A DNA stretch of 64,000 nt from Neolewinella lacunae (GTDB taxonomy: Bacteria; Bacteroidota; Bacteroidia; Chitinophagales; Saprospiraceae), in the NCBI RefSeq assembly GCF_014349155.1, contig NZ_JACSIT010000141.1:308919-372918 (forward strand). Direction: 5' to 3'. Position numbers and translations under genes: made by a program. This document shows positions 42,506 to 52,031 of this stretch, piece after piece; within the stretch, counting starts at the first letter, position 1, and each line of letters starts with the position of its first letter. The notes below the pieces were generated by a model that had not been told where the DNA came from, made no database searches, and worked only from the letters and a program-made list of their open reading frames with translations.

Positions 42506-44788
42506 GTGAAAGATTTCTTCGAGCAGCATTATGCCCTTACACCTGATCAGTCCCTGGCGGTCCAGTATTTAGAAGACTTTTTGGCTTCTGAAGACAGTTG
42601 CTTCATCCTGCGTGGTTATGCTGGTACCGGTAAAACCTTTCTTCTGGGTGGTATCGCCCGCTATTTCAGGCAACTGAAAAAGCAACTCGTTTTCGCTGCG
42701 CCAACCGGTCGGGCGGCCAAGGTGATCAAAGAAAAAACAGGAACCGACGCTTTTACCATCCATAAAACCATTTACAGTAGTCAAAGCCTCACGGAGTACA
42801 AAACGGAAGGTGTAGAAGGTAGCGAGTCCTTCAAATTCTCTTTTGGGCTGAAAGAAAATGAGGACAACGTAGACGCTATCTACATTATCGATGAAGCATC
42901 CATGATCTCCAACGATTACTCCGAAGGAGAATTCTTTCGTTTTGGTAGCGGTTACCTCCTCAACGACCTGCTGGAATTCGTCAAACCAAACGAAGCAGGC
43001 ATCCAACGAAAAATCATCTTCGTGGGTGACAACGCACAGTTGCCTCCCGTCCACATGGAGGTCTCCCCAGCATTGTCTGAAGGTATATTGGGCAAGCGCA
43101 TCCCAGGTATTAAAAGCTACGAACTGACCGAAGTCGTCCGCCAAGAAGAGGTAAGTCCAATTTTGAGTAATGCCACCACCCTGAGGAACGCTATTCGTGA
43201 AAAGGCTTTCTTTAAGCTCAAGCTTAAGTACGATAGCAAGGCAATGTACCCCCTGCAAGCCAGTAACCTCGCAGAAACTTACCGCCAACTTCGAGCCACT
43301 AACGGCGTAGCCGGTACGGTGATGATCGCTTACGCTAACAGCACCGTTAACGGCTACAACAAGCTTGCCAGGGAGCAGCTGTTTCCTGGGGTGCCTACCA
43401 TCACTCCAACTGATCGTGTAATCCTGATTAGTAACAACTACAATTACGAAATTGACCTCTTCAACGGCGACTTTGCCACCGTAGTCGCTGTGGATGATAC
43501 CATCACGCACCGAACGGTCAACATAAAGAAGAAAGACAAAGAAGGCAGGATAGAGACTAAAACAATCCCACTCTCTTTTCGCCAGGTCCGCCTAAGCTTC
43601 GAACAGCCAAACGGCTCTAGCGCCGAGGTTGCCTGCCTCATCTTCGAGCAGTTGCTTTATTCGGACCACCGGGATTTGACTTCTGACGAAACCAAGGCCC
43701 TCTACGTAGATTTCAAAATCCGTTATCGCGACCTCAAGCCAGGTTCCGAAGACTTTAAAAGAGCCCTGCGGTCTGATCGGATGTTCAACGCGCTCCGTAT
43801 CAAATTCGGCTACGCCGTCACCTGCCACAAAGCCCAGGGTGGAGAGTGGCCGGCCGTGATTGTAGACGCCGGAGGCCACGGTGCAAAAAACAACAGCAAC
43901 TACTTCCGCTGGCTGTACACTGCCATCACCCGCTCAAGCGAACTGCTGTACGTCATGGATGCTCCGGACTATGGTATTGCTGATGGGCTTAAAATGGTGG
44001 GAATGCCAGGAATGCCTACGGGAGCACCAGTAGCCGGAGTAGGTAAGGTAGACATCGGTTCACCTCATCCGACCACTGCTCTTCCAACTCCCATTGTACC
44101 CGCGTCCGCGCCTCCCAAAACCGAAGCTGCGCCTGAACCTAAGCTAGTAAATTATATGTTTCCCTCAACGCCATCACCTAACGAGAACCCTGCTCCTAAA
44201 GATACCGGTAGTAAGGTGAAAGCCGCCGCGTGCTACCAACCTGAATTCGCCCCCGGACAAGAGTCGCTGGTAAAAATCTTTCGGAAAGTAACCAGCCTGA
44301 CCGCACCGGCAGGTTACGAAGTTACCGACCTAGCCCACAAGCAGTACCACGAAATCTACTCTTTCAAACTAGACAAAACACTCACCCGCATTACCATCAA
44401 TTATAAAGGCGACGGCAAAATCTCGAAGATGCGCGCCAACGATATGACGGGTCACCACCTGGACCTGATCGCCCGCCTGCAACCGCTAATCGGGTTTGAT
44501 TCCGTTGGCCCACCCGCTGCGCCGACACCCGGAACCATCCCCTCATTTACCTTCCCGGAGCCTTTCCTGGAAGAGTTTTACGAAACCATAAAATCTAAGG
44601 TAACCCCGGTAGGTATTCACATCACTGACGTCCAACACATGCAGTACCACGAGGTGTACACCTTCGTAAGGGATGAGCTGCAGGCAGTGTATCGCTTTTA
44701 CTACAACGGCAAAAAGAAGTTTGGCAAGGTGAGCCCCATCCTTACCAAGACCACAGGCTTAATAGAAGAGATAAATACACTGCTGTAA
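42506..44788 (+). CDS. RecD/Pif1-like superfamily 1 helicase with duplicated C-terminal module
   Basis: A 760-residue ATPase. Walker A RGYAGTGKTFLLGG lies near residues 34-47, then FAAPTGRAAKV, YIIDEASMIS (Walker B), FVGDNAQLPPV and a C-terminal UvrD_C_2-like segment with FGYAVTCHKAQGGEWPAVIV, so the helicase core is complete (about 1-480). A Pro-rich linker (about 490-580) leads to two related modules of about 80 residues, each with a QYHE(I/V)Y(S/T)F motif. It starts with GTG 42506. The TPR/OB-fold gene follows 37 nt downstream, so the two are likely one functional unit. Confidence 0.85.
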   Translation: MKDFFEQHYALTPDQSLAVQYLEDFLASEDSCFILRGYAGTGKTFLLGGIARYFRQLKKQLVFAAPTGRAAKVIKEKTGTDAFTIHKTIYSSQSLTEYKTEGVEGSESFKFSFGLKENEDNVDAIYIIDEASMISNDYSEGEFFRFGSGYLLNDLLEFVKPNEAGIQRKIIFVGDNAQLPPVHMEVSPALSEGILGKRIPGIKSYELTEVVRQEEVSPILSNATTLRNAIREKAFFKLKLKYDSKAMYPLQASNLAETYRQLRATNGVAGTVMIAYANSTVNGYNKLAREQLFPGVPTITPTDRVILISNNYNYEIDLFNGDFATVVAVDDTITHRTVNIKKKDKEGRIETKTIPLSFRQVRLSFEQPNGSSAEVACLIFEQLLYSDHRDLTSDETKALYVDFKIRYRDLKPGSEDFKRALRSDRMFNALRIKFGYAVTCHKAQGGEWPAVIVDAGGHGAKNNSNYFRWLYTAITRSSELLYVMDAPDYGIADGLKMVGMPGMPTGAPVAGVGKVDIGSPHPTTALPTPIVPASAPPKTEAAPEPKLVNYMFPSTPSPNENPAPKDTGSKVKAAACYQPEFAPGQESLVKIFRKVTSLTAPAGYEVTDLAHKQYHEIYSFKLDKTLTRITINYKGDGKISKMRANDMTGHHLDLIARLQPLIGFDSVGPPAAPTPGTIPSFTFPEPFLEEFYETIKSKVTPVGIHITDVQHMQYHEVYTFVRDELQAVYRFYYNGKKKFGKVSPILTKTTGLIEEINTLL

Positions 44789-44825
44789 TTACGGTTGCAA
44801 TCAAACACACCGAAATACGAACCCT

Positions 44826-47402
44826 ATGGACTCCACCGAATTATTCGCAAAGAGAAAAGAAGCTAAAGGCCTACCTCCAGGTCCAAGAATAACCGCTCTG
44901 CTTGACTTGAAAATGCAAGGCCTGAAACTCGTCGCTTTTGATGATGATGTCTGGAACCAGCGCGCCCTCGCCTGGATCCTTATCGACTTGTGCAAACTCT
45001 TTTCTAACGCAGAGAACTACCCACAGGCGCAAAGTAATTATGACGAGCTCCTAAAATTAACGACCCATGATGACATCATCGAGGGTCAGCAAGAACACCT
45101 GGCGAAGATTGTCGACCCATTTCATGAACAGGTCAGTGCCTTCAACCAAAAAAGTAAAGACGGTGACCACGATGAAGCAGTGAATGGGTTTTCCTCCATG
45201 CTTGCCGCCAACCAGCTGAGCCCCGTCCACCACGAAACTTATGGCTGGGCAATCTTCCGCCTACTGAAAGCTAAAGCAGAAGAATACACTTCCGTTCAGG
45301 TGCGTACTTGGCTCAAGCGCTACCTCGACCTGAAAAACGACCGCCCCTCCATGGTCCATTCTCAAATTCTGAATTGGACCATGAAGTACGCTGAAAATGA
45401 CCCAAATCTGCGGACAATGGACTTCCTCAAAATCTGGGACGCCCGTAACCTCAGTCACCAAGATGTCAGGGAGGGAAATATTGATGGCAAGCCAATTCCC
45501 TCCCTGTTCACTCGCCTGTGCCGAAAATTGGTGGCCGATCCACACGGTGTCGACATTCCTTATTTGATGTCGACGGTCAATACCCGACCGGGTTTCAAAG
45601 ACGAGACCAACGAGATCCGCATCATTGATGAACTACGACAACAGGTATTCTGGCAGATTTTAACAGCCGGTAACGAAAACCGATTCGGCGACCTATGGCC
45701 ATTACTGGTTAATTACCTGGAAGTCTATACCAATTACCCCGCCAGCCATTGGCACTCCGAGGTGCTCCAACTAGCCGAACGCTTCACCAAGGATCACCAC
45801 GCCTCCCGCTTCCTACCCTTCTTCAAACGCTGGGACCCGGCAAAATTGCGAGATGCCGACTGGAAAGAGACTGTAAAGGAGGGAGACAACGGAGAATTCA
45901 CCATCAAGCCACTAGCGCAAAAAGCACTAAAGAAATCAAGCGAGGTAGCCTTGGCAAATCCTGCTGCACCAAATAGCCTTAACTGGTTGATCGACCTCTA
46001 TGCCATCGCAGTTAAAAAGCTGCCCCTCGATGACTTTCTGCCGCGTGATCGCGCCAAACTACTTCGCCACAACGGACAGACCGAAGCCGCCACCGCCGCC
46101 TACCGGGACCTCACCCTTACGCTTGGTGACAAGTATTACGTGTGGAAAGAATTCGCAGACCTGCTAAATGAAGACGAAGCAGAAATCAAGGCGGGTATGC
46201 TGGCAAAAGCCCTCGCCAGCGAACGAAACGAAGACTTTATTGGCGACGTCCGCCTATCCATGGCCAAATGCTTGCTGGTACTGGAGCGCCCGGCGGAGGC
46301 CAGCTTTGAGTTAGAGACTTACCACGCTTACCGCGTTAAGCAAGGCTGGAAGATCGACGAACAGTATGCCAAACTAAAAGCATCCCTCGCTCAAATTAAC
46401 TTCAAGGCGCTAAACCGCCCCAACTACGCGGACCTAATCGCCGCAGCCGACGATTTTGCCTATGCTACTATCCCTTGGACAAAGATGGTCGTAGTTGACT
46501 GCTGGAAAGACGATAAAGACAAGGAGAAAATTAAACTCTACGCTGGTAAAGAAACTACCTTGGCAGTAACTGCAAAACGCTTTCTACCATTAAAAAAAGC
46601 AAGGCCCGGAACCATTCTAGAGGTTAAGCTACACAAAGGACTTTCTAAGGACGGAACCAAAATCGTTTTTCGTCCTTTGATTCTTCGTGCTACTACCGAG
46701 GATCTGTGGTCGGCCTTACCGGAAACTTTCGCAGTTATTGACTATATCAATCGGGAGAAGGGTGTTGTTCATGCAGTTACGCAGGAGGGGCACCTCGTCT
46801 TCTTTCCGTTGAATGAACTGCCAAGCAACCCCAAAGAGGACCAATTTATTAAGGGGAGACTCCTAGTCGAAGTAAAAACAAAAAAAATAGGCCACGGTAT
46901 ATTGATGATTCTGAAGCCGACGAAAGTGGAGAGCGCATCGTTAATTGCTCCACAATTCGTGTCAAAAGAAACTGCACAATCCGCTTTCCCAGAAGAACTT
47001 GTTTTGGTAGACACTGTAAATACGGAGAAGAAGCTATTCCATTTCGTGACGGCAGGCAACGCAGATGGCATTGTTTACTTCAGCGACACTGATCTTCGCC
47101 CTGCGCCAGGAGACCATTTTATGGCTCGAGGGTACGTGAAAATTAACAAAAAAACAGGCAAAACCAAATGGAACGTTTTGAGTATAGTGCCTACGGATGA
47201 AGTCCTCAAGAAGAAGATCAAGTACCTATCTGGTGAGGTGTCGGTCAACTGGAAAAATGGAAAAACCTTTGGCTTTCTGAATGATATTTATGTTCCAGGG
47301 AATCTACTAAGCGATGCAGGTATTTTCGAGAATTGCGAGGTTTCCGCTATGGCCATTTACAGTAATGAGAAATGGCTGGTTACTAAGATTGAAGAAGTGT
47401 AG
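44826..47402 (+). CDS. TPR-like protein with C-terminal OB-fold (cold-shock/S1-like) modules
   Basis: An 858-residue soluble protein I cannot assign to a characterised family. Residues about 20-530 are helical and TPR-like (YPQAQSNYDELLKLT, EAATAAYRDLTLTLGDKYYVW, AEASFELETYHAYRVKQG). From about 550 to the end, three or four beta-rich modules look like OB folds: FAVIDYINREKGVVHAVTQ, LVLVDTVNTEKKLFHFV and the last with VSVNWKNGKTFGFLNDIYV, reminiscent of cold-shock or S1 nucleic-acid binders. Gene order with the helicase suggests a nucleic-acid sensing or processing complex. No signal peptide. Confidence 0.65.
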   Translation: MDSTELFAKRKEAKGLPPGPRITALLDLKMQGLKLVAFDDDVWNQRALAWILIDLCKLFSNAENYPQAQSNYDELLKLTTHDDIIEGQQEHLAKIVDPFHEQVSAFNQKSKDGDHDEAVNGFSSMLAANQLSPVHHETYGWAIFRLLKAKAEEYTSVQVRTWLKRYLDLKNDRPSMVHSQILNWTMKYAENDPNLRTMDFLKIWDARNLSHQDVREGNIDGKPIPSLFTRLCRKLVADPHGVDIPYLMSTVNTRPGFKDETNEIRIIDELRQQVFWQILTAGNENRFGDLWPLLVNYLEVYTNYPASHWHSEVLQLAERFTKDHHASRFLPFFKRWDPAKLRDADWKETVKEGDNGEFTIKPLAQKALKKSSEVALANPAAPNSLNWLIDLYAIAVKKLPLDDFLPRDRAKLLRHNGQTEAATAAYRDLTLTLGDKYYVWKEFADLLNEDEAEIKAGMLAKALASERNEDFIGDVRLSMAKCLLVLERPAEASFELETYHAYRVKQGWKIDEQYAKLKASLAQINFKALNRPNYADLIAAADDFAYATIPWTKMVVVDCWKDDKDKEKIKLYAGKETTLAVTAKRFLPLKKARPGTILEVKLHKGLSKDGTKIVFRPLILRATTEDLWSALPETFAVIDYINREKGVVHAVTQEGHLVFFPLNELPSNPKEDQFIKGRLLVEVKTKKIGHGILMILKPTKVESASLIAPQFVSKETAQSAFPEELVLVDTVNTEKKLFHFVTAGNADGIVYFSDTDLRPAPGDHFMARGYVKINKKTGKTKWNVLSIVPTDEVLKKKIKYLSGEVSVNWKNGKTFGFLNDIYVPGNLLSDAGIFENCEVSAMAIYSNEKWLVTKIEEV

Positions 47403-47694
47403 CTTGAAAGTGTCATAGGCGGGAGATTGAACGTGAATTTTATTTGTTACGAGCAAAGCTGTACTGGAACTCAAAAAGATGTGGCTGTGGAGCCAAGAGG
47501 CTGAAGTAGTAAATGAATCTAAGGCTTCAACGGATCTAGGGAGAGGACGAGATCTTATTCAAAACAAACTTTGGCCTTCGCAAAGCGAAAGTTTTGGTCA
47601 CTCGTTAGCCTAAGGCGTTAGGAAATCAGAAGCATCTATCTACCATGGGTATTCGCTCAGTTCTTGCGTGGAAACTTTACCCTACCTTACCCAA
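47403..47694. other. AT-rich spacer, nothing recognised
   Basis: About 290 bp between the TPR/OB gene and the GIY-YIG-like gene, with no credible frame, RNA gene or strong hairpin visible. Confidence 0.4.
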
Positions 47695-48231
47695 ATGAAG
47701 AATGCTCCCACCCCGGTAGTTATTGAACTACAGCAAGAATGGTTCCGTCATGCATATTACGTCTACTTTGTAACCATCCTAGATCAAGATCGTCGTCTCG
47801 TCTACGTGGGGATGACCGGAGACCGTAAGCATACGATGGCTCGATCGCCATTTTATCGAATGGCTGGGCACTTCAACCAGCTAACCTCTACGGAGAACCA
47901 GATCATTAAAGGCATTCGGAAGCACTGTGCAATTGCCGTCGGAGATCAAGCTGGCTTAGTTGCTAAGCTGAAAGAGCTAAAGATTACTTACCATGCTTAC
48001 CCTTTGTACGAGTTCGAGTTCAACGGTTCTGCGGAAGATCACCAAAAGCAGAGGCAAAAAACCGAGCAAGTGGAATCCTGGTTGATGATCCAACTTTGGG
48101 CAGAACGGGATAGGGATCACACGGGCAGCCTGAAAGTTTTTAACGAAAAGATCAGCATGAAACCCGAGGCAGAGGCTGGACGATTGGGGGCCTTGATTCT
48201 GGAAGACTGGAAAACTAAGACTTTAGGATAA
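47695..48231 (+). CDS. GIY-YIG-like domain protein
   Basis: A 178-residue protein. YYVYFVTI (residues 21-28) and LVYVGMTG (35-42) stand where the GIY and YIG strands of GIY-YIG nucleases would be, followed by RMAGHF and a helical remainder with ESWLMIQLWAERDRDHTGSL. The catalytic pattern is only partly visible, so nuclease activity is uncertain. Start ATG 47695 is preferred; a GTG at 47668 is also in frame. It stands alone in the accessory region, with the preceding helicase module ending about 290 bp upstream. Confidence 0.5.
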   Translation: MKNAPTPVVIELQQEWFRHAYYVYFVTILDQDRRLVYVGMTGDRKHTMARSPFYRMAGHFNQLTSTENQIIKGIRKHCAIAVGDQAGLVAKLKELKITYHAYPLYEFEFNGSAEDHQKQRQKTEQVESWLMIQLWAERDRDHTGSLKVFNEKISMKPEAEAGRLGALILEDWKTKTLG

Positions 48232-48419
48232 AGACCAAGCGCGTGCCTGTAGGAGGTCACCGCATCAGTTTTGTGAACAGCAGAGTTTATAATTTTAAAC
48301 TTTAAAGTTTACTGTTCTTCAAGATCGAATAAAAAATATACATCAACTTTGCGCCAAAGGGGAGTACAAGAGTCAACAACCGTTGCGATGTTCGCCTCCC
48401 CGCAAACAACAAGTTAGCC

Positions 48420-50093
48420 ATGCTTCAACGACGACTCTTGCCAACAATTGTTCTTTTTGTATTGATCGGAATACTTCTTGTGCTGGTTTACCTTATCTAT
48501 AGTTCTTCCGGCAAAGAGCTTGCCAACCTTCAATCTGTGGCATTAGAGCCCGAGGAGCTCGCATCACAACGTACAAAGGACTCCTTGGAAAGGTACCTGC
48601 ACATTACGGATTTGGCCGTACTTCAACCATATGCTGAAAACTTGGACAAGGCTCACCGGTTTTTTGTTGACAGCTTGAGTGGAGAAATTATTGTTCATCC
48701 TGATCCGGAAAAACTAGGTCAGACTAATCTCGCAGCATTAGGAACAAAAGGTGATACCGCCTTCCTATCGATTAAGGAAGAAGTACTGAAGAGGCCGAAC
48801 CAGTTTGTTAAGGTCGCTTATAAGTTAGATAGCCTTGATGGCGGAGCGCGCCTCGGCACAGTTTATTATGACACTACGAAAGCTTGGATTTATGGTTACG
48901 TCATTAATAGAGATGTGGCAATTAGGGATCTAAAGGAAATTGCGAAAAATTATGAAAGCCAGATACGCACAAAATTAACCGCAATAATTTTTATTCTCAT
49001 AGTTGGAATCATCGCTTTTCCCATCAGTTACTTTATTTTTTTAAAAAAACTAGAAGATCGAAAGCGCCAAATCCAAAAAGGAAAAGAGCTCACAAGCAAC
49101 CTGCAAAACGAGATAAGTGAGTTAGAACTTGCCATCGACGAAACTACGACTGGCATGGCAGTACTCGACACGAATGCGATAATATCGTGGGCGAATAAAC
49201 AGTTTAAGTCTTATTTTATGGGCGAAGTAGAAGGTAAAAATTTCTTGGATGTGAGTTACTATCCCGAAGCAGCTGCTAAAATTGAAGAGTGCTTAGAAAG
49301 GGGTGAATCGACTTATCAGAATACGGGAAGGGCTAGTGGGAAAACCAGGGTCTCGTCAGTTAAACTTAATAAATTCTTAGTGAACGATGAGCATAAAATA
49401 TTAGTATTAGTAACCGATATTACTGAAATCGCCACTATATTCGATTATGTGGCTCATGACATGAAATACCCTCTTAATACTGCTCGAATGGCGGTAGAAA
49501 CCCTTCAGTACAAACTACATGATGGAGATTCAAAAGATAGTATCCTTAATTCGGCAAACATTATTCACGCGGGAATCGTGTCTTACGAAAGTTTTGTGCT
49601 TTCCATGAACGTTTACGCTAAATATCGATCTCCATTCGTCGAGAAGGAATGTAAGGTGAATGTTGACCTTAATCAGTTAATCGAAGATGTTGCAAGAGTT
49701 TACAGACTGTCTGCCGAAGTCTACGAAGTCGAAGTCGAGTATAATGTCACCGAACCAATCGTTATCCACACAGATCAACGCATCTTAGAGGCCGTTTTAC
49801 GCAATATTTTATCAAACTCATTTAAAGCAGTAGCAGATCAGCCTGTCAAGAAAGTCAGTCTGACCGCAACGGTTAATGAAGATGGAGACCTGATGATAAG
49901 TGTGGTTGACACAGGGGAAGGGATGACGCCGGAGCAGGCAGTGAAGCTATTCAATCCTTTAAGTGACAACTCGGGAATGGGATCCTTCATCGCGGCTTCT
50001 TTCGTAAAAGAAGCTGGCGGTACTATTTACGTGGCCCGTACCGGCCCCTTGGATGGAACTGAGATTAAAATCATACTTCCATTATTTAATTAA
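48420..50093 (+). CDS. Membrane sensor histidine kinase
   Basis: A 557-residue two-component kinase. Membrane helices lie at about 8-28 and 188-208, flanking a roughly 160-residue extracytoplasmic sensor. A coiled linker and a PAS-like segment (about 240-330) follow. The dimerisation domain has VAHDMKYPLNTARMAVETL with the phospho-acceptor His346. The ATPase domain has the N box NILSNSFKAVAD, the G1 box VDTGEGMTPEQA and the G2-like NSGMGSFIAASFVKEAGG. It pairs with the response regulator 19 nt downstream. The ligand is unknown. It lies in the AT-richer part of the right half. Confidence 0.9.
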   Translation: MLQRRLLPTIVLFVLIGILLVLVYLIYSSSGKELANLQSVALEPEELASQRTKDSLERYLHITDLAVLQPYAENLDKAHRFFVDSLSGEIIVHPDPEKLGQTNLAALGTKGDTAFLSIKEEVLKRPNQFVKVAYKLDSLDGGARLGTVYYDTTKAWIYGYVINRDVAIRDLKEIAKNYESQIRTKLTAIIFILIVGIIAFPISYFIFLKKLEDRKRQIQKGKELTSNLQNEISELELAIDETTTGMAVLDTNAIISWANKQFKSYFMGEVEGKNFLDVSYYPEAAAKIEECLERGESTYQNTGRASGKTRVSSVKLNKFLVNDEHKILVLVTDITEIATIFDYVAHDMKYPLNTARMAVETLQYKLHDGDSKDSILNSANIIHAGIVSYESFVLSMNVYAKYRSPFVEKECKVNVDLNQLIEDVARVYRLSAEVYEVEVEYNVTEPIVIHTDQRILEAVLRNILSNSFKAVADQPVKKVSLTATVNEDGDLMISVVDTGEGMTPEQAVKLFNPLSDNSGMGSFIAASFVKEAGGTIYVARTGPLDGTEIKIILPLFN

Positions 50094-50112
50094 CGATTAA
50101 AAAGACAAAACC

Positions 50113-50880
50113 ATGAAGCATCCACTCATTATTGTAGAGGATAGCCACGAGTTCACTCTTGGGGTGTTAGACACGATCTCTACTAGGGCGAAAAACTTCG
50201 AAGTCATCGAGCGAATACCCAATCCCGGCAGCCTTGATGACTTCGCTCAAGGTAAACTAGTACGCTCACTGAGGGAGCGCATCAAGGCCAATTCAAATGT
50301 TTTGATCACTATATTGCTAGATATAAATTTCGGGGCAGGGGTGAAACAAGAATATTTGGGAATTGATGTTGCCAAGTATCTCCTAGATCCAAACAATGGC
50401 CTTTCGGGTAACATTAGTTTAGTCATTATGACTACTTATGAAGGTTCTAATGTATTTAGTCCGCTCTACGATGCCGGAGTAAAGGTCTTTATTCCCAAAA
50501 GAGACTTTAGTAATCATGTTCAACTGGCCCTTGATGCAGCAGTAAATGGCAATAATTACTTCGGAGGTATTAATACGGCAACCTTTAAATCCGAATATCT
50601 TTCTCCCGTATTGGGCGGAGCGGTAATGGGGATCGCCAAAGGGTTTTCTAATAAAGCTATGCTTGATCTTGGCTATGCGTCAATAGCCGTGCAAAAAAGC
50701 AAGTTCCGTGAAGCCAGAATAGATGGGCTGTCTGGAATAAAAACTACTTCCGGGAGAAGTCCTTCCGAAGATGACTGGAACGATGTATGGTATTTATTGC
50801 ACTTTCTTGCAGAAGGCAATCTTGAAATTATCCGTTACGTAGAAGAGCTTTGTGGCCTGAGTATTCAGAAAAAGGACTAA
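50113..50880 (+). CDS. Response regulator with NarL-like C-terminal region
   Basis: A 255-residue partner of the upstream kinase. The receiver domain has the acidic pair Glu9-Asp10, phospho-acceptor Asp70 in LLDINFG, Thr in VIMTTYE and Lys129 in VFIPKRD, so phosphorylation should be intact. The C-terminal region has GFSNKAMLDLGYASIAVQKS, a LuxR/NarL-type helix-turn-helix in degenerate form, followed by about 45 further helical residues, so DNA binding is likely but not certain. The receiver has an insertion between the first and second beta strands (GSLDDFAQGKLVRSLRERI). ATG 50113. Confidence 0.85.
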   Translation: MKHPLIIVEDSHEFTLGVLDTISTRAKNFEVIERIPNPGSLDDFAQGKLVRSLRERIKANSNVLITILLDINFGAGVKQEYLGIDVAKYLLDPNNGLSGNISLVIMTTYEGSNVFSPLYDAGVKVFIPKRDFSNHVQLALDAAVNGNNYFGGINTATFKSEYLSPVLGGAVMGIAKGFSNKAMLDLGYASIAVQKSKFREARIDGLSGIKTTSGRSPSEDDWNDVWYLLHFLAEGNLEIIRYVEELCGLSIQKKD

Positions 50881-51069
50881 GGACTAAGGGGAAGTTTTGC
50901 TTATGCCCTCTGTCCACCAAGTGGTGGCTGTGTAGAACCTCCGGCTCGCTGTGCAGGAGTTTCTGAGCATGAGCGCAATGCCCTCAAAGTACCGTCTACA
51001 TTTACGGTCGCCGCCGCCTCTAGCAGTGATTGGGAGTATCTAAAATTATGGACAAGCTCCAACGAAAAT

Positions 51070-51103
51070 GGCTGATGAACCGCCAGCGCGTCGTTCATCA
51101 GCC
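51070..51103 (-). terminator. Hairpin between convergent genes, possible terminator
   Basis: An 11-bp perfect stem (ggctgatgaac / gttcatcagcc) with a 12-nt loop; on the minus strand it is followed by attttc. It lies 22 nt after the stop of the metallopeptidase-like gene. The rest of the 244-bp spacer from 50881 has no gene I can support. Confidence 0.45.
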
Positions 51104-51124
51104 AAAATCGTGAAGTAACCCCTT

Positions 51125-51766
51125 TTAGTTACGGGAAAGAAACCCATTCAGGATGATTTCCCGTTGCTCCATGGAAGGGTGGGTAAGCGAGTGAAACTGG
51201 TGAGGGCCTGATTTCAATACCTTTTTGATCTCCCAGAAGGCCCGCCGAATGCGCTCAGGAGCATATCCAGCTTTAAGCAGGAAGCCATACGCGGCTAGGT
51301 CGGCCTGAATCTCGCTACGCTGGGAGGAATTCAAATCGTCCAAAACAGCTCGTTCTTGGGGGGTAAGCCAGGCTGCGTTCTCGACGGCCCGAGGGTAGCG
51401 GTGACCGACTTCGTGGAAAAGAAGGACGGCCAGTGCATCGTCGGAAACCTTCTGCAACAAGGCCCAGCCAATCCAAATTTTTCCGTTCCGCTCGCAGGTT
51501 AAGGCATTGTCCAACGGAGTGCCATCCTTATTTACTACTACGCGCACCCGAAAGTCCGCAGCCCACAGCCCATTCGGCCCGCAGATCACCTCCAGCAAGC
51601 GCTGAAGCACCGCTTCGTCCTCGCAGTAAATTTCCTGCATTTCTGCGGGAAGCTGGCACTCCAGTTCAGCGTCAATGGCAGTAGGTGTAGAATGGAATGA
51701 TTGGGCAACCAAGGGGGAAAGTGCAATCAAGCACAGGTGGAAAATGAAAATACGTACAACGTTCAT
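51125..51766 (-). CDS. Secreted M48-like metallopeptidase (HEVGH motif)
   Basis: A 213-residue protein with a signal peptide (1-21, ending LVAQ) and the zinc motif LLFHEVGH, with His118, Glu119 and His122. A further acidic motif EIQADLAAYGFLLKAGY about 30 residues later could supply the third metal ligand. This resembles small M48/ImmA-like zincin peptidases. The C-terminal HSLTHPSMEQREIIL also recalls M48 relatives (THPS). The substrate is unknown, and no partner is obvious. Start ATG 51766. Confidence 0.7.
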   Translation of the reverse strand: MNVVRIFIFHLCLIALSPLVAQSFHSTPTAIDAELECQLPAEMQEIYCEDEAVLQRLLEVICGPNGLWAADFRVRVVVNKDGTPLDNALTCERNGKIWIGWALLQKVSDDALAVLLFHEVGHRYPRAVENAAWLTPQERAVLDDLNSSQRSEIQADLAAYGFLLKAGYAPERIRRAFWEIKKVLKSGPHQFHSLTHPSMEQREIILNGFLSRN

Positions 51767-52031
51767 GGTAAAGGTTTTTTGGTACAGTGCAAAGGTGGGG
51801 GGATTCCTTTTCCATGCGCGTTAGATCAATAAACTTGGAATTTCAGGTTATTTAGTTTTGATTTTTATTTTAGTAGCAAAATGATTTAAAATCTTGTGTC
51901 CCGGGATTCACAATTATTAACGATTGTACCCGTGGACGATACAAAGGCAAATTCATCCGCCCCAGGGGCCAGGGAAACAAAATTTTCTACTGTCGTGGAC
52001 TTAGCCGTATTTTACGACCCGAGAACTCCCG

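Noticed and set aside
50901-51098. Short minus-strand frame of 65 codons
   Set aside because: It shows no domain or start signal, overlaps a hairpin, and looks like a random GC-rich frame.
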